Source: Ewingella sp963519305
GTDB lineage: Bacteria > Pseudomonadota > Gammaproteobacteria > Enterobacterales > Enterobacteriaceae
Direction of reading: 5' to 3'
Assembly (NCBI GenBank): GCA_963519305.1
Contig: CAUQMS010000009.1
Coordinates: 62,001-126,000, forward strand
Length of the DNA stretch: 64,000 bases
Position numbers and translations under genes: made by a program. Each line of letters opens with the position of its first letter. The first letter of the stretch is position 1. The notes beneath the pieces are model-generated. The model was not told the DNA's origin, ran no database searches, and worked only from the letters and a program-made list of their open reading frames with translations. Of this stretch, positions 8,522 to 17,890 are shown piece after piece.

Positions 8522-11500
8522 TTAAATCAAATTTTCCCCGAAGGCTGCCAGCAGATCGTCGATGAACTTCAGACGCTTCGGCCGGTCGGTCAGATCAATC
8601 ATAAACTTCAGCTTAGTCGGGCCGTCGAGGCGGTAAATCTGCGGCTGTTTCTGTAACAAACCAATCAGATAGCCAGGATTGACCCGGTTCTTATCACTGA
8701 ACTCCACAAAGCCGCCGCGTTCATTGCCTTCGATTCGCTTAATGCCCAGCGCTTTGGCTTTTAGACGCATCACGGCAATGTGCAGCAGATTACGCGCGCC
8801 GTCAGGTAGGGTACCGAAGCGGTCAATCAGCTCCACGCGCAATTCATCGAGTTCATTTTCGCTGCCTGAGCTGGCAATCCGTTTATACAGAGACAGGCGC
8901 GTATTGACGTCGGGAATATACTCTTCCGGCAACAGGGCTGGCATACGCATTTCGACTTCCGTCTGGCTGGTGGTTAAATCTTCCAGCGACGGTTCGCGCC
9001 CCTCTTTCAGCGCTTCTACGGCGTTTTCCAGCAGCTCCATATAGAGCGTGAAACCAATGCTGGTCATCTGGCCGCTCTGGCCTTCGCCGAGCAGTTCACC
9101 GGCACCGCGGATCTCCAGGTCGTGGGTCGCAAGCGCAAAACCGGCACCCAGATCTTCCAGCGACGCGATAGCCTCCAGACGCTTGTGGGCATCAGTGGAC
9201 ATGGCCTTCGGCGGCGGTGTCAGCAAGTAGGCGTAGGCCTGGTGATGTGAGCGCCCGACGCGGCCACGCAGCTGGTGCAGCTGTGCCAGACCGAGATGGT
9301 CAGCGCGTTCGATAATAATGGTATTCGCGCTCGGAATATCGATACCGGTTTCAATGATAGTGGTACACACCAGCACGTTGAAACGCTGATGATGGAAGTC
9401 ATTCATCACGCGTTCCAGATCGCGTTCGCGCATCTGGCCGTGGCCGATAGCAATGCGCGCTTCTGGCACCAGTTCAGCCAGTTTGTCGGCCGCTTTTTCG
9501 ATATTTTCCACGTCGTTGAACAGATAATAAACCTGCCCGCCACGCAGCACTTCACGCAGGATAGCCTCACGGATAACCAGACTGTCATACTCGCGCACGA
9601 AAGTTTTTACCGCCAGACGGCGCGCCGGTGGGGTAGCAATGATCGACAAATCACGCATTCCGCTCATCGCCATATTCAGCGTGCGCGGAATTGGCGTGGC
9701 GGTCAGCGTCAGAATGTCCACGTCGGCGCGCATCGCTTTGATGCGCTCTTTGTGGCGCACGCCGAAGCGGTGCTCTTCGTCGACAATCAGCAGCCCCAGA
9801 TCCTTCCAGTGCAGATTACTTTGCAGCAGTTTATGGGTGCCGATGATGATATCGACCTTGCCTTCAATCGCCTGTTCCAGCACCACGTTTTGCTCTTTGG
9901 CGCTGCGAAAACGCGACATCATTTCGATGCGGATCGGCCAACTGGCAAAACGGTCACGGAAGTTGTCGAAGTGCTGCTGCGCCAGCAGCGTGGTCGGCAC
10001 CAGTACGGCGACCTGTTTATTGTTTGAGACCGCCAGAAACGCAGCACGCATCGCCACTTCGGTTTTACCAAAGCCCACGTCGCCGCACACCAGCCGGTCC
10101 ATCGCCAGCGGCTGAGTCATATCAGTCAGTACGGCGTTAATGGCCTGCGCCTGATCTGGCGTGGTTTCAAACGGAAACGCCTGACAGAACAGCTGGTACT
10201 GCTCTTTGTCGTGCTTGAAGGCGAAACCTTTTTTGGCCTCGCGCTGGGCATAAATATCGAGCAGCTCGGCTGCCACATCACGCACTTTTTCGGCGGCTTT
10301 TTGCCGGGCTTTCGACCAGGCCTCACCGCCAAGTTTGTGCAGCGGCGCGCTTTCGTCCGCACCACCGGCATAGCGGCTGATGAGGTGCAGCGACGAGACC
10401 GGCACGTAAAGTTTGTCTTCACCGGCGTAGGTGAGGATCAGATATTCGGCTTTAATACCACCGGTTTCCAGCGTGGTCAGGCCGAGATAGCGCCCGACGC
10501 CGTGCTCCATATGCACCACTGGCTGACCGGTGCGCAGCTCAGCCAGATTGCGGATCAGCGTGTCAGTATTGATGGCGCGACGGCTGTCCTGACGGCGGCG
10601 CGCCACGCGTTCACCGAGCAGATCGCTTTCACAAATCAGCGCCAGTTGCTTATCGCTGTCGAGGAAACCACGTTCACAGGCGCCAATCATGATGTAGCGA
10701 CCGGCGGTTTGCGCCTCTTCAATGCGGGTGATGAGCTGAGGGTTAAGCTTGATGCGGGCCAGCAGATCCTGCAGGGTTTCGCGGCGGCCTTCACTTTCTA
10801 CCGAGAACACCAAACTACCCGCGAAGGATTCGTTAAAGCGGCGTAAATTGTCCATCGGCGCTTTGTTTTGCGGCTGCACCGACAGATCCGGCAGTGCCTG
10901 ATAACTCAGGTTGGTATTGGCGGCTTTTGCCGGGAGCGCTTCGGTTTTCAGTTGAATGCGCGGCCAGGCTTTCAGCTCGCTAAACAACGAATCCACCCGT
11001 AGCCACAGGGTTTCAGGTTCCAGCAGAGGACGCATCGGGTCAACGCGGCGGTTCTCATAACGCTGGGTGGCATCGAGCCAGAAACGATCGGCAGCGCTTT
11101 CGAGATCGCCGGTATTAAGCAGCAGGGTATTTTTCGGCAAATAGCTGAACAGGGTGGTCAGCGGCTGGCTGAAAAACAGTGGCTGCCAGTATTCTATTCC
11201 CGCCGGGAAAGTGCCTTTACTCACCTGCTGGTAAATGTGCTCAGCGTCACGGCGCACTTCGAACTTTTCACGCCACTGGCTGCGAAACAGTTCGATGGCG
11301 GTTTTGTCCGTCGGAAATTCGTGCGCGGGCAGCAGGTTAATCTGCGCCACTTCACTCAGCGTGCGCTGGGTATCGACGTCAAACACCCGCAGGCTGTCGA
11401 TTTCATCGTCGAAAAAGTCGATGCGGTAAGGCTCGTCGCTGCCCATCGGGTAGAGGTCAAGCAGGGCGCCACGGGTGGCAAATTCACCGTGTTCCATCAC

Positions 11501-11998
11501 CTGATCAACGCTGCGGTACCCAGCCTGCTCCAGCTGGGCGCGCAATTTGTCACGAGACAGCCGCTGGCCTTTTTTCATCACCAGCGCGTGCCCGTGCAGG
11601 AATTCGTGCGGGCAGACCCGCTGCATCAGCGTGTTGACCGGCAAAATAATGATGCCGCGTTCGAGCATCGGCAGTTGGTAAAGGCTCGAAAGGCGGGAAG
11701 AGATAATCTCCTGATGCGGCGAGAAACTGTCGTAAGGCAGCGTCTCCCAGTCAGCAATATTGATCACTTTGAGAGCGGTGAACTGCTGGATTTCATCGCG
11801 CAGGCGCAGGGCATTTTGCATATCGGGCGCGATGAGCATGACCGGCCCGTTGTGACGCTCGCTGATTTCAGCACATTCCAGTGCACAGGCGGAACCGGTG
11901 AGCTGCCCCAGCACGCGGGTATCGCCGGGGCGTTCAGGCAAAGAATAACGATGATCGTGAGGCATAGGCTGTAATGTTATCTCGTTGTCGGCGTCCAT
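8522..11998 (-). CDS. mfd: Mfd transcription-repair coupling factor
   Basis: 1158-residue ATP-dependent DNA translocase that removes stalled RNA polymerase and recruits UvrA. It is collinear with E. coli Mfd (1148 aa). The N-terminal UvrB-homology modules contain YDSFSPHQEIISSRL. The RNAP-interaction domain is around VVHMEHGVGRYLG. The RecG-like motor has Walker A GDVGFGKTEVAMRA, box II DEEHRFG, motif TATPIPRT and RGRVGRSHHQAYAYLL. The C-terminal TRCF domain ends at GENLI. The ATG at 11998 has AGGT upstream. A second ATG at 11965 aligns better with the E. coli N-terminus (MPHDHRYSLPE against MPEQYRYTLP), so the true start may be 33 bases downstream. An ERIC element lies upstream. Confidence 0.97.
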   Translation of the reverse strand: MDADNEITLQPMPHDHRYSLPERPGDTRVLGQLTGSACALECAEISERHNGPVMLIAPDMQNALRLRDEIQQFTALKVINIADWETLPYDSFSPHQEIISSRLSSLYQLPMLERGIIILPVNTLMQRVCPHEFLHGHALVMKKGQRLSRDKLRAQLEQAGYRSVDQVMEHGEFATRGALLDLYPMGSDEPYRIDFFDDEIDSLRVFDVDTQRTLSEVAQINLLPAHEFPTDKTAIELFRSQWREKFEVRRDAEHIYQQVSKGTFPAGIEYWQPLFFSQPLTTLFSYLPKNTLLLNTGDLESAADRFWLDATQRYENRRVDPMRPLLEPETLWLRVDSLFSELKAWPRIQLKTEALPAKAANTNLSYQALPDLSVQPQNKAPMDNLRRFNESFAGSLVFSVESEGRRETLQDLLARIKLNPQLITRIEEAQTAGRYIMIGACERGFLDSDKQLALICESDLLGERVARRRQDSRRAINTDTLIRNLAELRTGQPVVHMEHGVGRYLGLTTLETGGIKAEYLILTYAGEDKLYVPVSSLHLISRYAGGADESAPLHKLGGEAWSKARQKAAEKVRDVAAELLDIYAQREAKKGFAFKHDKEQYQLFCQAFPFETTPDQAQAINAVLTDMTQPLAMDRLVCGDVGFGKTEVAMRAAFLAVSNNKQVAVLVPTTLLAQQHFDNFRDRFASWPIRIEMMSRFRSAKEQNVVLEQAIEGKVDIIIGTHKLLQSNLHWKDLGLLIVDEEHRFGVRHKERIKAMRADVDILTLTATPIPRTLNMAMSGMRDLSIIATPPARRLAVKTFVREYDSLVIREAILREVLRGGQVYYLFNDVENIEKAADKLAELVPEARIAIGHGQMRERDLERVMNDFHHQRFNVLVCTTIIETGIDIPSANTIIIERADHLGLAQLHQLRGRVGRSHHQAYAYLLTPPPKAMSTDAHKRLEAIASLEDLGAGFALATHDLEIRGAGELLGEGQSGQMTSIGFTLYMELLENAVEALKEGREPSLEDLTTSQTEVEMRMPALLPEEYIPDVNTRLSLYKRIASSGSENELDELRVELIDRFGTLPDGARNLLHIAVMRLKAKALGIKRIEGNERGGFVEFSDKNRVNPGYLIGLLQKQPQIYRLDGPTKLKFMIDLTDRPKRLKFIDDLLAAFGENLI

Positions 11999-12067
11999 CT
12001 GGACCTGATTTGCAGAGCATATCTTGCGATGGGGCGCTATTCGGGGTCAACCCGGATCCCCTTATTA

Positions 12068-12193
<126 letters not shown>

Positions 12194-12202
12194 CAAAGTT
12201 AA

Positions 12203-12298
12203 AAAGTGATGAGAGACAAAAAGGATAATAAAGCCGGGGAGTGAGGCCGTTAGTGGTTCCATAAAACGGGGCTAGCCTTTATTATCCTTGATCACTTT
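12203..12298. repeat. Long two-part inverted repeat upstream of lolC
   Basis: The outer arms are AAAGTGAT (12203-12210) and ATCACTTT (12291-12298). The inner arms are AAGGATAATAAAG (12221-12233) and CTTTATTATCCTT (12277-12289). All are perfect complements, with a 43-base loop. It starts 10 bases after the ERIC end and ends 47 bases before lolC. No family is recognised. Confidence 0.75.
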
Positions 12299-12345
12299 AG
12301 TCTGCGCCATGCACTTAACACGGCCAAGCACGTAAAACGGATGTC

Positions 12346-13548
12346 ATGTATCAACCTGTCGCGTTATTTATAGGCCTGCGCTATATGCGCGGGCGTGCTT
12401 CAGACCGCTTTGGGCGGTTTGTCTCCTGGCTTTCTACTATTGGTATCACCCTCGGGGTGATGGCATTGGTGACTGTGTTATCGGTCATGAACGGTTTTGA
12501 GAAGGATCTGGAAAGTAACATTCTGGGTCTGATGCCTCAGGCGTTGGTGACGACGGCACAGGGTTCGCTGGACCCTCAAAAAATTACCCATGCTGACGTT
12601 GCTGCGCTCAAGGGCGTTACCCGCGCGGTACCGCTGACGACAGGCGACGTGGTGCTGCAAAGCCCCGGCAGCGTGGCGGTCGGCGTGATGCTGGGCGTGA
12701 ATCCCGATGAAGCAGACCCGCTGTCTAATTATATGGTGGCGGTGAATCAGCAGGTGCTGCAACCGGGCCAGTACAACGTCATTCTCGGCGACCAGCTGGC
12801 GCAACAGCTGAAAGTTAAACGCGGCGACCAACTGCGTCTGATGGTCACCAGCGTCAGCCAGTTCACCCCGATGGGCCGTATTCCGAGTCAGCGTCTGTTT
12901 ACTGTCGCAGGCACTTTTGCCGCTAACAGTGAAGTGGATGGCTACCAGATGCTGGTTAACCAGCAGGATGCCTCACGTCTGATGCTCTACCCGAAAGGTA
13001 ATGTCACCGGCTGGCGCCTGTTCCTCGACAAGCCGCTGGATGTTGACAGCCTGAGTGCGCAAACCCTGCCGAAAGGCTCCGAGTGGAAAGACTGGCGTGA
13101 ACGTCGCGGCGAGCTGTTCCAGGCCGTGCGCATGGAAAAAAATATGATGGGCCTGCTGCTGAGCCTGATTGTTGCCGTCGCCGCCTTTAACATCATTACG
13201 TCTCTCGGTTTGCTGGTGATGGAGAAGCAGGGTGAAGTTGCCATTCTGCAAACCCAGGGGCTTACCCGCCGTCAGATCATGGCGCTGTTTATGGTGCAGG
13301 GAGCGAGTGCCGGTATTATTGGTGCACTGCTCGGGGCCGTGCTCGGTGTAATACTGGCTACCCAGTTGAATAACATCATGCCTGCCATTGGCCTGATACT
13401 TGATGGCGCGTCGCTGCCGGTGGATATCGAAGCCACACAGGTAGTGATTATTGCGCTGATCGCTATGGCGATCGCTCTATTATCTACGCTTTACCCTTCG
13501 TGGCGCGCAGCTGCCGCCCAACCCGCAGAGGCTTTACGTTATGAGTAA
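12346..13548 (+). CDS. lolC: LolC, lipoprotein-releasing ABC permease
   Basis: 400-residue inner-membrane subunit of the LolCDE complex that extracts outer-membrane lipoproteins and hands them to LolA. It has an N-terminal transmembrane helix after SRFGRFVSWLSTIG-like sequence (residues about 20-45), a large periplasmic domain, and three C-terminal helices (about 265-390) ending in the FtsX/MacB-type permease fold. The MNGFEKDLESNIL stretch after the first helix matches E. coli LolC, and length is the same. Its stop codon overlaps the lolD start by 8 bases, so lolCDE is one coupled operon. Confidence 0.96.
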   Translation: MYQPVALFIGLRYMRGRASDRFGRFVSWLSTIGITLGVMALVTVLSVMNGFEKDLESNILGLMPQALVTTAQGSLDPQKITHADVAALKGVTRAVPLTTGDVVLQSPGSVAVGVMLGVNPDEADPLSNYMVAVNQQVLQPGQYNVILGDQLAQQLKVKRGDQLRLMVTSVSQFTPMGRIPSQRLFTVAGTFAANSEVDGYQMLVNQQDASRLMLYPKGNVTGWRLFLDKPLDVDSLSAQTLPKGSEWKDWRERRGELFQAVRMEKNMMGLLLSLIVAVAAFNIITSLGLLVMEKQGEVAILQTQGLTRRQIMALFMVQGASAGIIGALLGAVLGVILATQLNNIMPAIGLILDGASLPVDIEATQVVIIALIAMAIALLSTLYPSWRAAAAQPAEALRYE

Positions 13549-14263
13549 TTTAGTATCATCGCAGGGCGAATTATTATTGCAGTGCGGAAACCTCTGTAAG
13601 ACTTACACCGAAGGTAAAATGCACACCGACGTGCTGCGCGATGTCTCTTTTGCGATTCAGCCTGGCGAAATGATGGCGATTGTCGGCAGCTCCGGCTCCG
13701 GTAAAAGTACGTTATTGCACCTGCTGGGCGGGTTGGATTCCCCGACTTCCGGCGACGTGGTGTTTAAAGGCACCTCGCTTAACACCATGTCTTCCGCAGC
13801 CAAAGCCGAATTGCGTAACCGCGAACTGGGCTTTATCTACCAGTTCCACCACCTGCTGCCGGACTTTACAGCGATGGAAAACGTCGGGATGCCGCTGTTA
13901 ATTGGCAAAGGCAAAGCGGCCGAAGTGGAAGAGAAAGCCATGGCAATGCTGGCCGCCGTTGGCCTGCAGCACCGCAGCAAACACCGACCGTCTGAACTTT
14001 CCGGCGGTGAGCGCCAGCGCGTGGCGATAGCCCGTGCGCTGGTGAACAGCCCGTCGTTGGTACTGGCCGATGAACCGACCGGGAATCTGGATCAGAAAAA
14101 CGCCGACAGCATTTTTGACTTGCTGGGTGAACTGAATGTCCGTCAGGGCACAGCCTTTCTGGTCGTCACGCATGACCTCCAGCTGGCTAAGCGCATGAAC
14201 CGTCAGTTGGAGATGCGCGACGGTAAGCTGCAACAGGATTCGACCCTGCTGGGAGCGAAGTGA
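13541..14263 (+). CDS. lolD: LolD, lipoprotein-releasing ABC ATPase
   Basis: 240 residues. Walker A GSSGSGKST, the Q-loop YQFHHLLPDF typical of LolD, the signature LSGGERQRVAIARAL, Walker B LVLADEPTGNLD and the H-loop VVTHD are all intact. It powers lipoprotein transfer by LolC/LolE on the cytoplasmic side. The start overlaps lolC and the stop is TGA overlapping the lolE ATG (TGATG), which indicates tight translational coupling. Confidence 0.97.
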   Translation: MSNLVSSQGELLLQCGNLCKTYTEGKMHTDVLRDVSFAIQPGEMMAIVGSSGSGKSTLLHLLGGLDSPTSGDVVFKGTSLNTMSSAAKAELRNRELGFIYQFHHLLPDFTAMENVGMPLLIGKGKAAEVEEKAMAMLAAVGLQHRSKHRPSELSGGERQRVAIARALVNSPSLVLADEPTGNLDQKNADSIFDLLGELNVRQGTAFLVVTHDLQLAKRMNRQLEMRDGKLQQDSTLLGAK

Positions 14264-15513
14264 TGTCAGCTATCCCATTCTCGCTTTTAATCGGCCTGCG
14301 CTTTAGCCGTGGCCGCCGCCGCAGCGGCATGGTGTCGCTGATTTCGATTATCTCTACGCTCGGTATTGCGCTGGGCGTGGCGGTGCTGATTGTTGGTCTG
14401 AGCGCCATGAACGGTTTTGAACGTGAGCTGAAAGAGCGCGTGCTGGCTGTGGTGCCGCACGGCGAAATTCGTCCTGTTAATCAGCCGTTTGAAGGCTGGC
14501 AAGGTGTACTGGAACGCGTGGAAAAAGTACCGGGCATTGCCGCCGCCGCACCCTATGTGGAATTTAACGGCCTGATTGAGCATGGCGCAAAACTGCGCGC
14601 GATTAAACTTAAAGGCGTTGATCCGCAGCAGGAGCCACGCGTCAGCGCCGCGCCGTCTTTTGTTCTGGGTGATGCCTGGAAGAGTTTCAAAGCGGGCGAA
14701 CAGCAGGTCATTCTGGGCAAAGGCGTCGCCGATGCCATTGGCGTAAAACAGGATGACTGGGTGACGGTGATGATCCCCAACAGTGACCCGCAAATGAAGT
14801 TGCTTCAACCTAAGCGCATCCGTCTGCACGTCACCGGTATTTTGCAATTAAGCGGCCAGCTCGACCACAGTTTAGCGATGGTTCCGCTGGCGGATGCCCA
14901 GCAGTATCAGGATATGGGCAGCAGCGTCACCGGGATTGATATCAAAGTGAACGATGTCTTTGCCGCACAGAAACTGGTGCGTGACGCCGGTGAAGTGACG
15001 CACGCCTATGTTTACATCAGCAGCTGGATCGGCACCTATGGTTACATGTATCGCGATATCCAGATGGTCCGTGCCATTATGTATATGGCGATGGTGCTGG
15101 TGATCGGCGTGGCCTGTTTCAATATCGTCTCGACGCTGGTCATGGCTGTGAAAGATAAAAGCAGTGATATTGCGATTCTGCGCACACTTGGCGCAAAAGA
15201 CGGGCTGATCCGCGCCGTGTTCATCTGGTACGGTTTACTTGCCGGGCTGGTGGGCAGTATTTGTGGCGTGGTGGTGGGGGTGATTGCCTCCTGGCAGTTG
15301 ACGAATATCATAAATGCGCTGCAAAAATTCACCGGGCATCAGTTTCTGTCAGGTGATATTTATTTCATCGATTTTTTACCGTCGGAACTTCACTGGCTGG
15401 ATGTGGCAGGCGTGTTGTTCACCGCGCTGGTGCTGAGTCTGCTGGCCAGCTGGTATCCGGCGCGTCGCGCCAGCCGTATTGATCCGGCCCGTGTGCTGAG
15501 CGGCGGACAGTAG
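14263..15513 (+). CDS. lolE: LolE, lipoprotein-releasing ABC permease
   Basis: 416-residue paralogue of LolC with the same layout: first helix following RRRSGMVSLISIIS, a periplasmic domain, and three C-terminal helices. FSRGRRR near the N-terminus and MNGFERELKERVLAVVPH match E. coli LolE. The ATG at 14263 is preferred over a GTG three bases earlier because it gives the family N-terminus. In E. coli nagK follows lolE; here cobB follows after 37 bases, so nagK is missing from this position. Confidence 0.96.
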   Translation: MSAIPFSLLIGLRFSRGRRRSGMVSLISIISTLGIALGVAVLIVGLSAMNGFERELKERVLAVVPHGEIRPVNQPFEGWQGVLERVEKVPGIAAAAPYVEFNGLIEHGAKLRAIKLKGVDPQQEPRVSAAPSFVLGDAWKSFKAGEQQVILGKGVADAIGVKQDDWVTVMIPNSDPQMKLLQPKRIRLHVTGILQLSGQLDHSLAMVPLADAQQYQDMGSSVTGIDIKVNDVFAAQKLVRDAGEVTHAYVYISSWIGTYGYMYRDIQMVRAIMYMAMVLVIGVACFNIVSTLVMAVKDKSSDIAILRTLGAKDGLIRAVFIWYGLLAGLVGSICGVVVGVIASWQLTNIINALQKFTGHQFLSGDIYFIDFLPSELHWLDVAGVLFTALVLSLLASWYPARRASRIDPARVLSGGQ

Positions 15514-15550
15514 AAACTTTTAACAGACTTGTAAAACAGCAGGAGCACTT

Positions 15551-16381
15551 ATGCGCACACGCCATCGTTTGTGTCGGTTTCGCAAAAACAAGCGCATACG
15601 GCACCAACGTTTTCGCTCAAGCATTTTCCATCGCGACAATATGGCTGCCGCGTCCTTAAAACGGCCTTTTGTCGTGGTGCTGACCGGCGCTGGGATCTCG
15701 GCTGAATCCGGTATTCGTACCTTCCGCGCGGCGGACGGATTGTGGGAAGAGCATAACGTGGAAGACGTGGCGACACCTGAGGGCTATCGCCGCGATCCTG
15801 AACTGGTTCAGGCATTTTACAATGCCCGCCGTCAACAGTTGCAGCTGGAAGCGATCCAGCCGAACGCGGCCCATAAGGCACTGGCAATGCTGGAAGATGC
15901 GCTGGGCGATAACTTTATGCTGGTGACGCAGAACATCGATAATTTGCATGAGCGTGCGGGTAATAAGCGCGTGATGCATATGCACGGTGAATTGCTGAAA
16001 GCGCGTTGTACTCAGTCTGGCCAGGTCTTCGACTGGCCGGGTGATCTCAGTGTTAATGACAAATGCCACTGTTGTCAGTTTCCGGCCGCGCTGCGCCCGC
16101 ACATCGTGTGGTTTGGTGAAATGCCGATTGGCATGGATGAGATCTATCAGGCGCTGGCGAAGGCTGATTTCTTTATTGCTATCGGGACCTCCGGGCATGT
16201 TTATCCCGCCGCCGGTTTTGTGCATGAAGCCCGTCTGGGAGGGGCTTTTACCATTGAGCTGAACCTCGAGCCGAGCCAGGTCGAAAGTGAGTTTGATGAG
16301 AAGAAGTACGGGCTCGCCAGTGAGGTTGTCCCCGAATTTGTTCACGCCTTTCTGACCAAAGAAGATAATGCCTGGCGCTAG
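15551..16381 (+). CDS. cobB: CobB, NAD-dependent protein deacylase (sirtuin)
   Basis: 276-residue class III sirtuin removing acetyl and succinyl groups from lysines. The Rossmann NAD-binding motif GAGISAESGIRTFR, the TQNIDNLHERAG motif, the catalytic HMHGE and the zinc site (C-TQSGQ and CHCC) are present, with GTSGHVYPAAGF near the C-terminus. The arginine-rich N-terminal extension (MRTRHRLCRFRKNKR) corresponds to the long E. coli isoform. RBS AGGAGC is 5-9 bases upstream of the ATG. Its stop codon lies inside a terminator hairpin. Confidence 0.95.
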   Translation: MRTRHRLCRFRKNKRIRHQRFRSSIFHRDNMAAASLKRPFVVVLTGAGISAESGIRTFRAADGLWEEHNVEDVATPEGYRRDPELVQAFYNARRQQLQLEAIQPNAAHKALAMLEDALGDNFMLVTQNIDNLHERAGNKRVMHMHGELLKARCTQSGQVFDWPGDLSVNDKCHCCQFPAALRPHIVWFGEMPIGMDEIYQALAKADFFIAIGTSGHVYPAAGFVHEARLGGAFTIELNLEPSQVESEFDEKKYGLASEVVPEFVHAFLTKEDNAWR

Positions 16382-16392
16382 CCGGGCTTTTT
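16370..16392 (+). terminator. Terminator of cobB
   Basis: GCCTGGC and GCCGGGC pair (one T-G wobble) around a 4-base loop, followed by a T-run. The hairpin contains the cobB stop codon. Confidence 0.65.
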
Positions 16393-16552
16393 TGTCTTTA
16401 TCTCCTCTTTTCCCTCCTGTAGTCCTATCCCGCAAAAATTGCGCCTGTGCAGAACACTTCCGTGACTAAACTTGGACAAAAATGACCTGACGCAATATTT
16501 GCGATATTCATGCTGCGCATAATAAAAGTCAGCTGCCAGAGGATACCTAATT

Positions 16553-17788
16553 ATGGATAAGTTGCTCGATCGTTTCTTCTACTACGTTTCATTTGATACC
16601 CAATCGAAAGCCAATGTCAGGCATACGCCCAGCACAGAAGGGCAAATGAAGCTGGCACGTGAATTACGTAACGAGCTAATCGAACTGGGGCTCGAACAGG
16701 TTACGCTCAATGACAAAGGCTGCGTGATGGGTACTCTCCCCGGCAACGTCGCCTGGCAAGTTCCGACCATCGGTTTCATTTCTCATCTGGATACGGCGCC
16801 AGACTTTACCGCCAAACACGTGAATCCGCAGATCGTCGAGAACTATCGCGGGGGGGATATTGCGCTCGGTAACGGTGAGGAAGTCCTCTCGCCAGTCATG
16901 TTCCCCGTACTGCACCAATTGCTGGGCCAGACGCTGATCACCACCGATGGCAAAACGCTGTTGGGTGCCGATGACAAAGCCGGTATTGCAGCGATTGTTA
17001 CTGCTATGGTGAGGCTTAAAAACAGTAACCGGCCGCATGGCCCGCTGCGGGTGGCATTCACGCCGGACGAAGAAATTGGCAAAGGTGCGCAAACTTTTGA
17101 CGTTGCTGCATTTGGTGCAGAATGGGCATATACCGTCGATGGCGGTGGTGTCGGCGAACTGGAGTTTGAAAACTTCAATGCCGCCTCGGCGACCATTAAA
17201 ATTGTCGGTAACAATGTGCATCCGGGCAGCGCCAAGGGCGTGATGGTCAATGCGCTGTCACTGGCGGCGCGTTTTCACAGTGAATTACCGGCAGATGAAA
17301 CCCCGGAAAATACCGAAGGGTATGAGGGTTTTTATCACCTGACGTCGATGAAAGGTTCGGTTGAGCGCGCTGAAATGCATTACATTATCCGCGATTTCGA
17401 TAAGATCAATTTCGAAGCCCGTAAGCAAAAAATCATTGATGTTGCCCACGTGGTCGGCAAAGGATTACACCGCGATTGTTATATTGAAGTGACGCTCGAC
17501 GATCACTATTACAATATGCGTGACAAAGTGGCAGAGCATCCGCACATTATCGACATTGCCAAGCAGGCGATGCGGGCATGCGACATTGAACCCATCATGA
17601 AGCCAATCCGCGGAGGCACCGACGGCGCTCAGCTCTCTTTCCGTGGCCTGCCATGTCCGAACATCTTTACCGGCGGCTACAACTTCCACGGCAAGCACGA
17701 ATTCGTCACGCTTGAGGGGATGGAAAAAGCGGCCGGGGTGATCATGCACATTGCTGAGCTTACCGCTCAGCGAGCGGCGAAACACTGA
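16553..17788 (+). CDS. pepT: Peptidase T (tripeptidase)
   Basis: 411-residue cytoplasmic zinc aminotripeptidase of family M20B, the same length as in E. coli within a few residues. The metal-binding and catalytic motifs HLDTAPD, LLGADDKAGIA and TPDEEIGKG are present, with dimerisation-domain stretch NNVHPGSAKG and C-terminal HGKHEFV supplying the last histidine ligand. RBS AGAGGAT lies upstream of the ATG. It is convergent with roxA through a shared strong terminator. E. coli pepT is FNR-activated, but no convincing FNR palindrome was seen upstream here. Confidence 0.97.
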   Translation: MDKLLDRFFYYVSFDTQSKANVRHTPSTEGQMKLARELRNELIELGLEQVTLNDKGCVMGTLPGNVAWQVPTIGFISHLDTAPDFTAKHVNPQIVENYRGGDIALGNGEEVLSPVMFPVLHQLLGQTLITTDGKTLLGADDKAGIAAIVTAMVRLKNSNRPHGPLRVAFTPDEEIGKGAQTFDVAAFGAEWAYTVDGGGVGELEFENFNAASATIKIVGNNVHPGSAKGVMVNALSLAARFHSELPADETPENTEGYEGFYHLTSMKGSVERAEMHYIIRDFDKINFEARKQKIIDVAHVVGKGLHRDCYIEVTLDDHYYNMRDKVAEHPHIIDIAKQAMRACDIEPIMKPIRGGTDGAQLSFRGLPCPNIFTGGYNFHGKHEFVTLEGMEKAAGVIMHIAELTAQRAAKH

Positions 17789-17822
17789 TTTTGCTTTAGG
17801 CCGCAAACCGGTTCAGCCAGCG

Positions 17823-17858
17823 AAAAAGGGAGCACTTTATCGCAAAGTGCTCCCTTTT
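17823..17858. terminator. Bidirectional terminator between pepT and roxA
   Basis: AAAAGGGAGCACTTT and its perfect complement AAAGTGCTCCCTTTT flank a 5-base loop. It serves both convergent genes. Confidence 0.9.
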
Positions 17859-17890
17859 CATTTATTGCGGCAATAACTGCGCTGACAGGA

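Noticed and set aside
9275..10027. 250-codon open frame antisense to mfd
   Set aside because: It lies wholly inside the conserved mfd coding sequence and has no ribosome binding site; long antisense frames are common in GC-rich genes.
16382..16552. FNR site for pepT
   Set aside because: E. coli pepT is FNR-activated, but no TTGAT-N4-ATCAA-like palindrome is present upstream.
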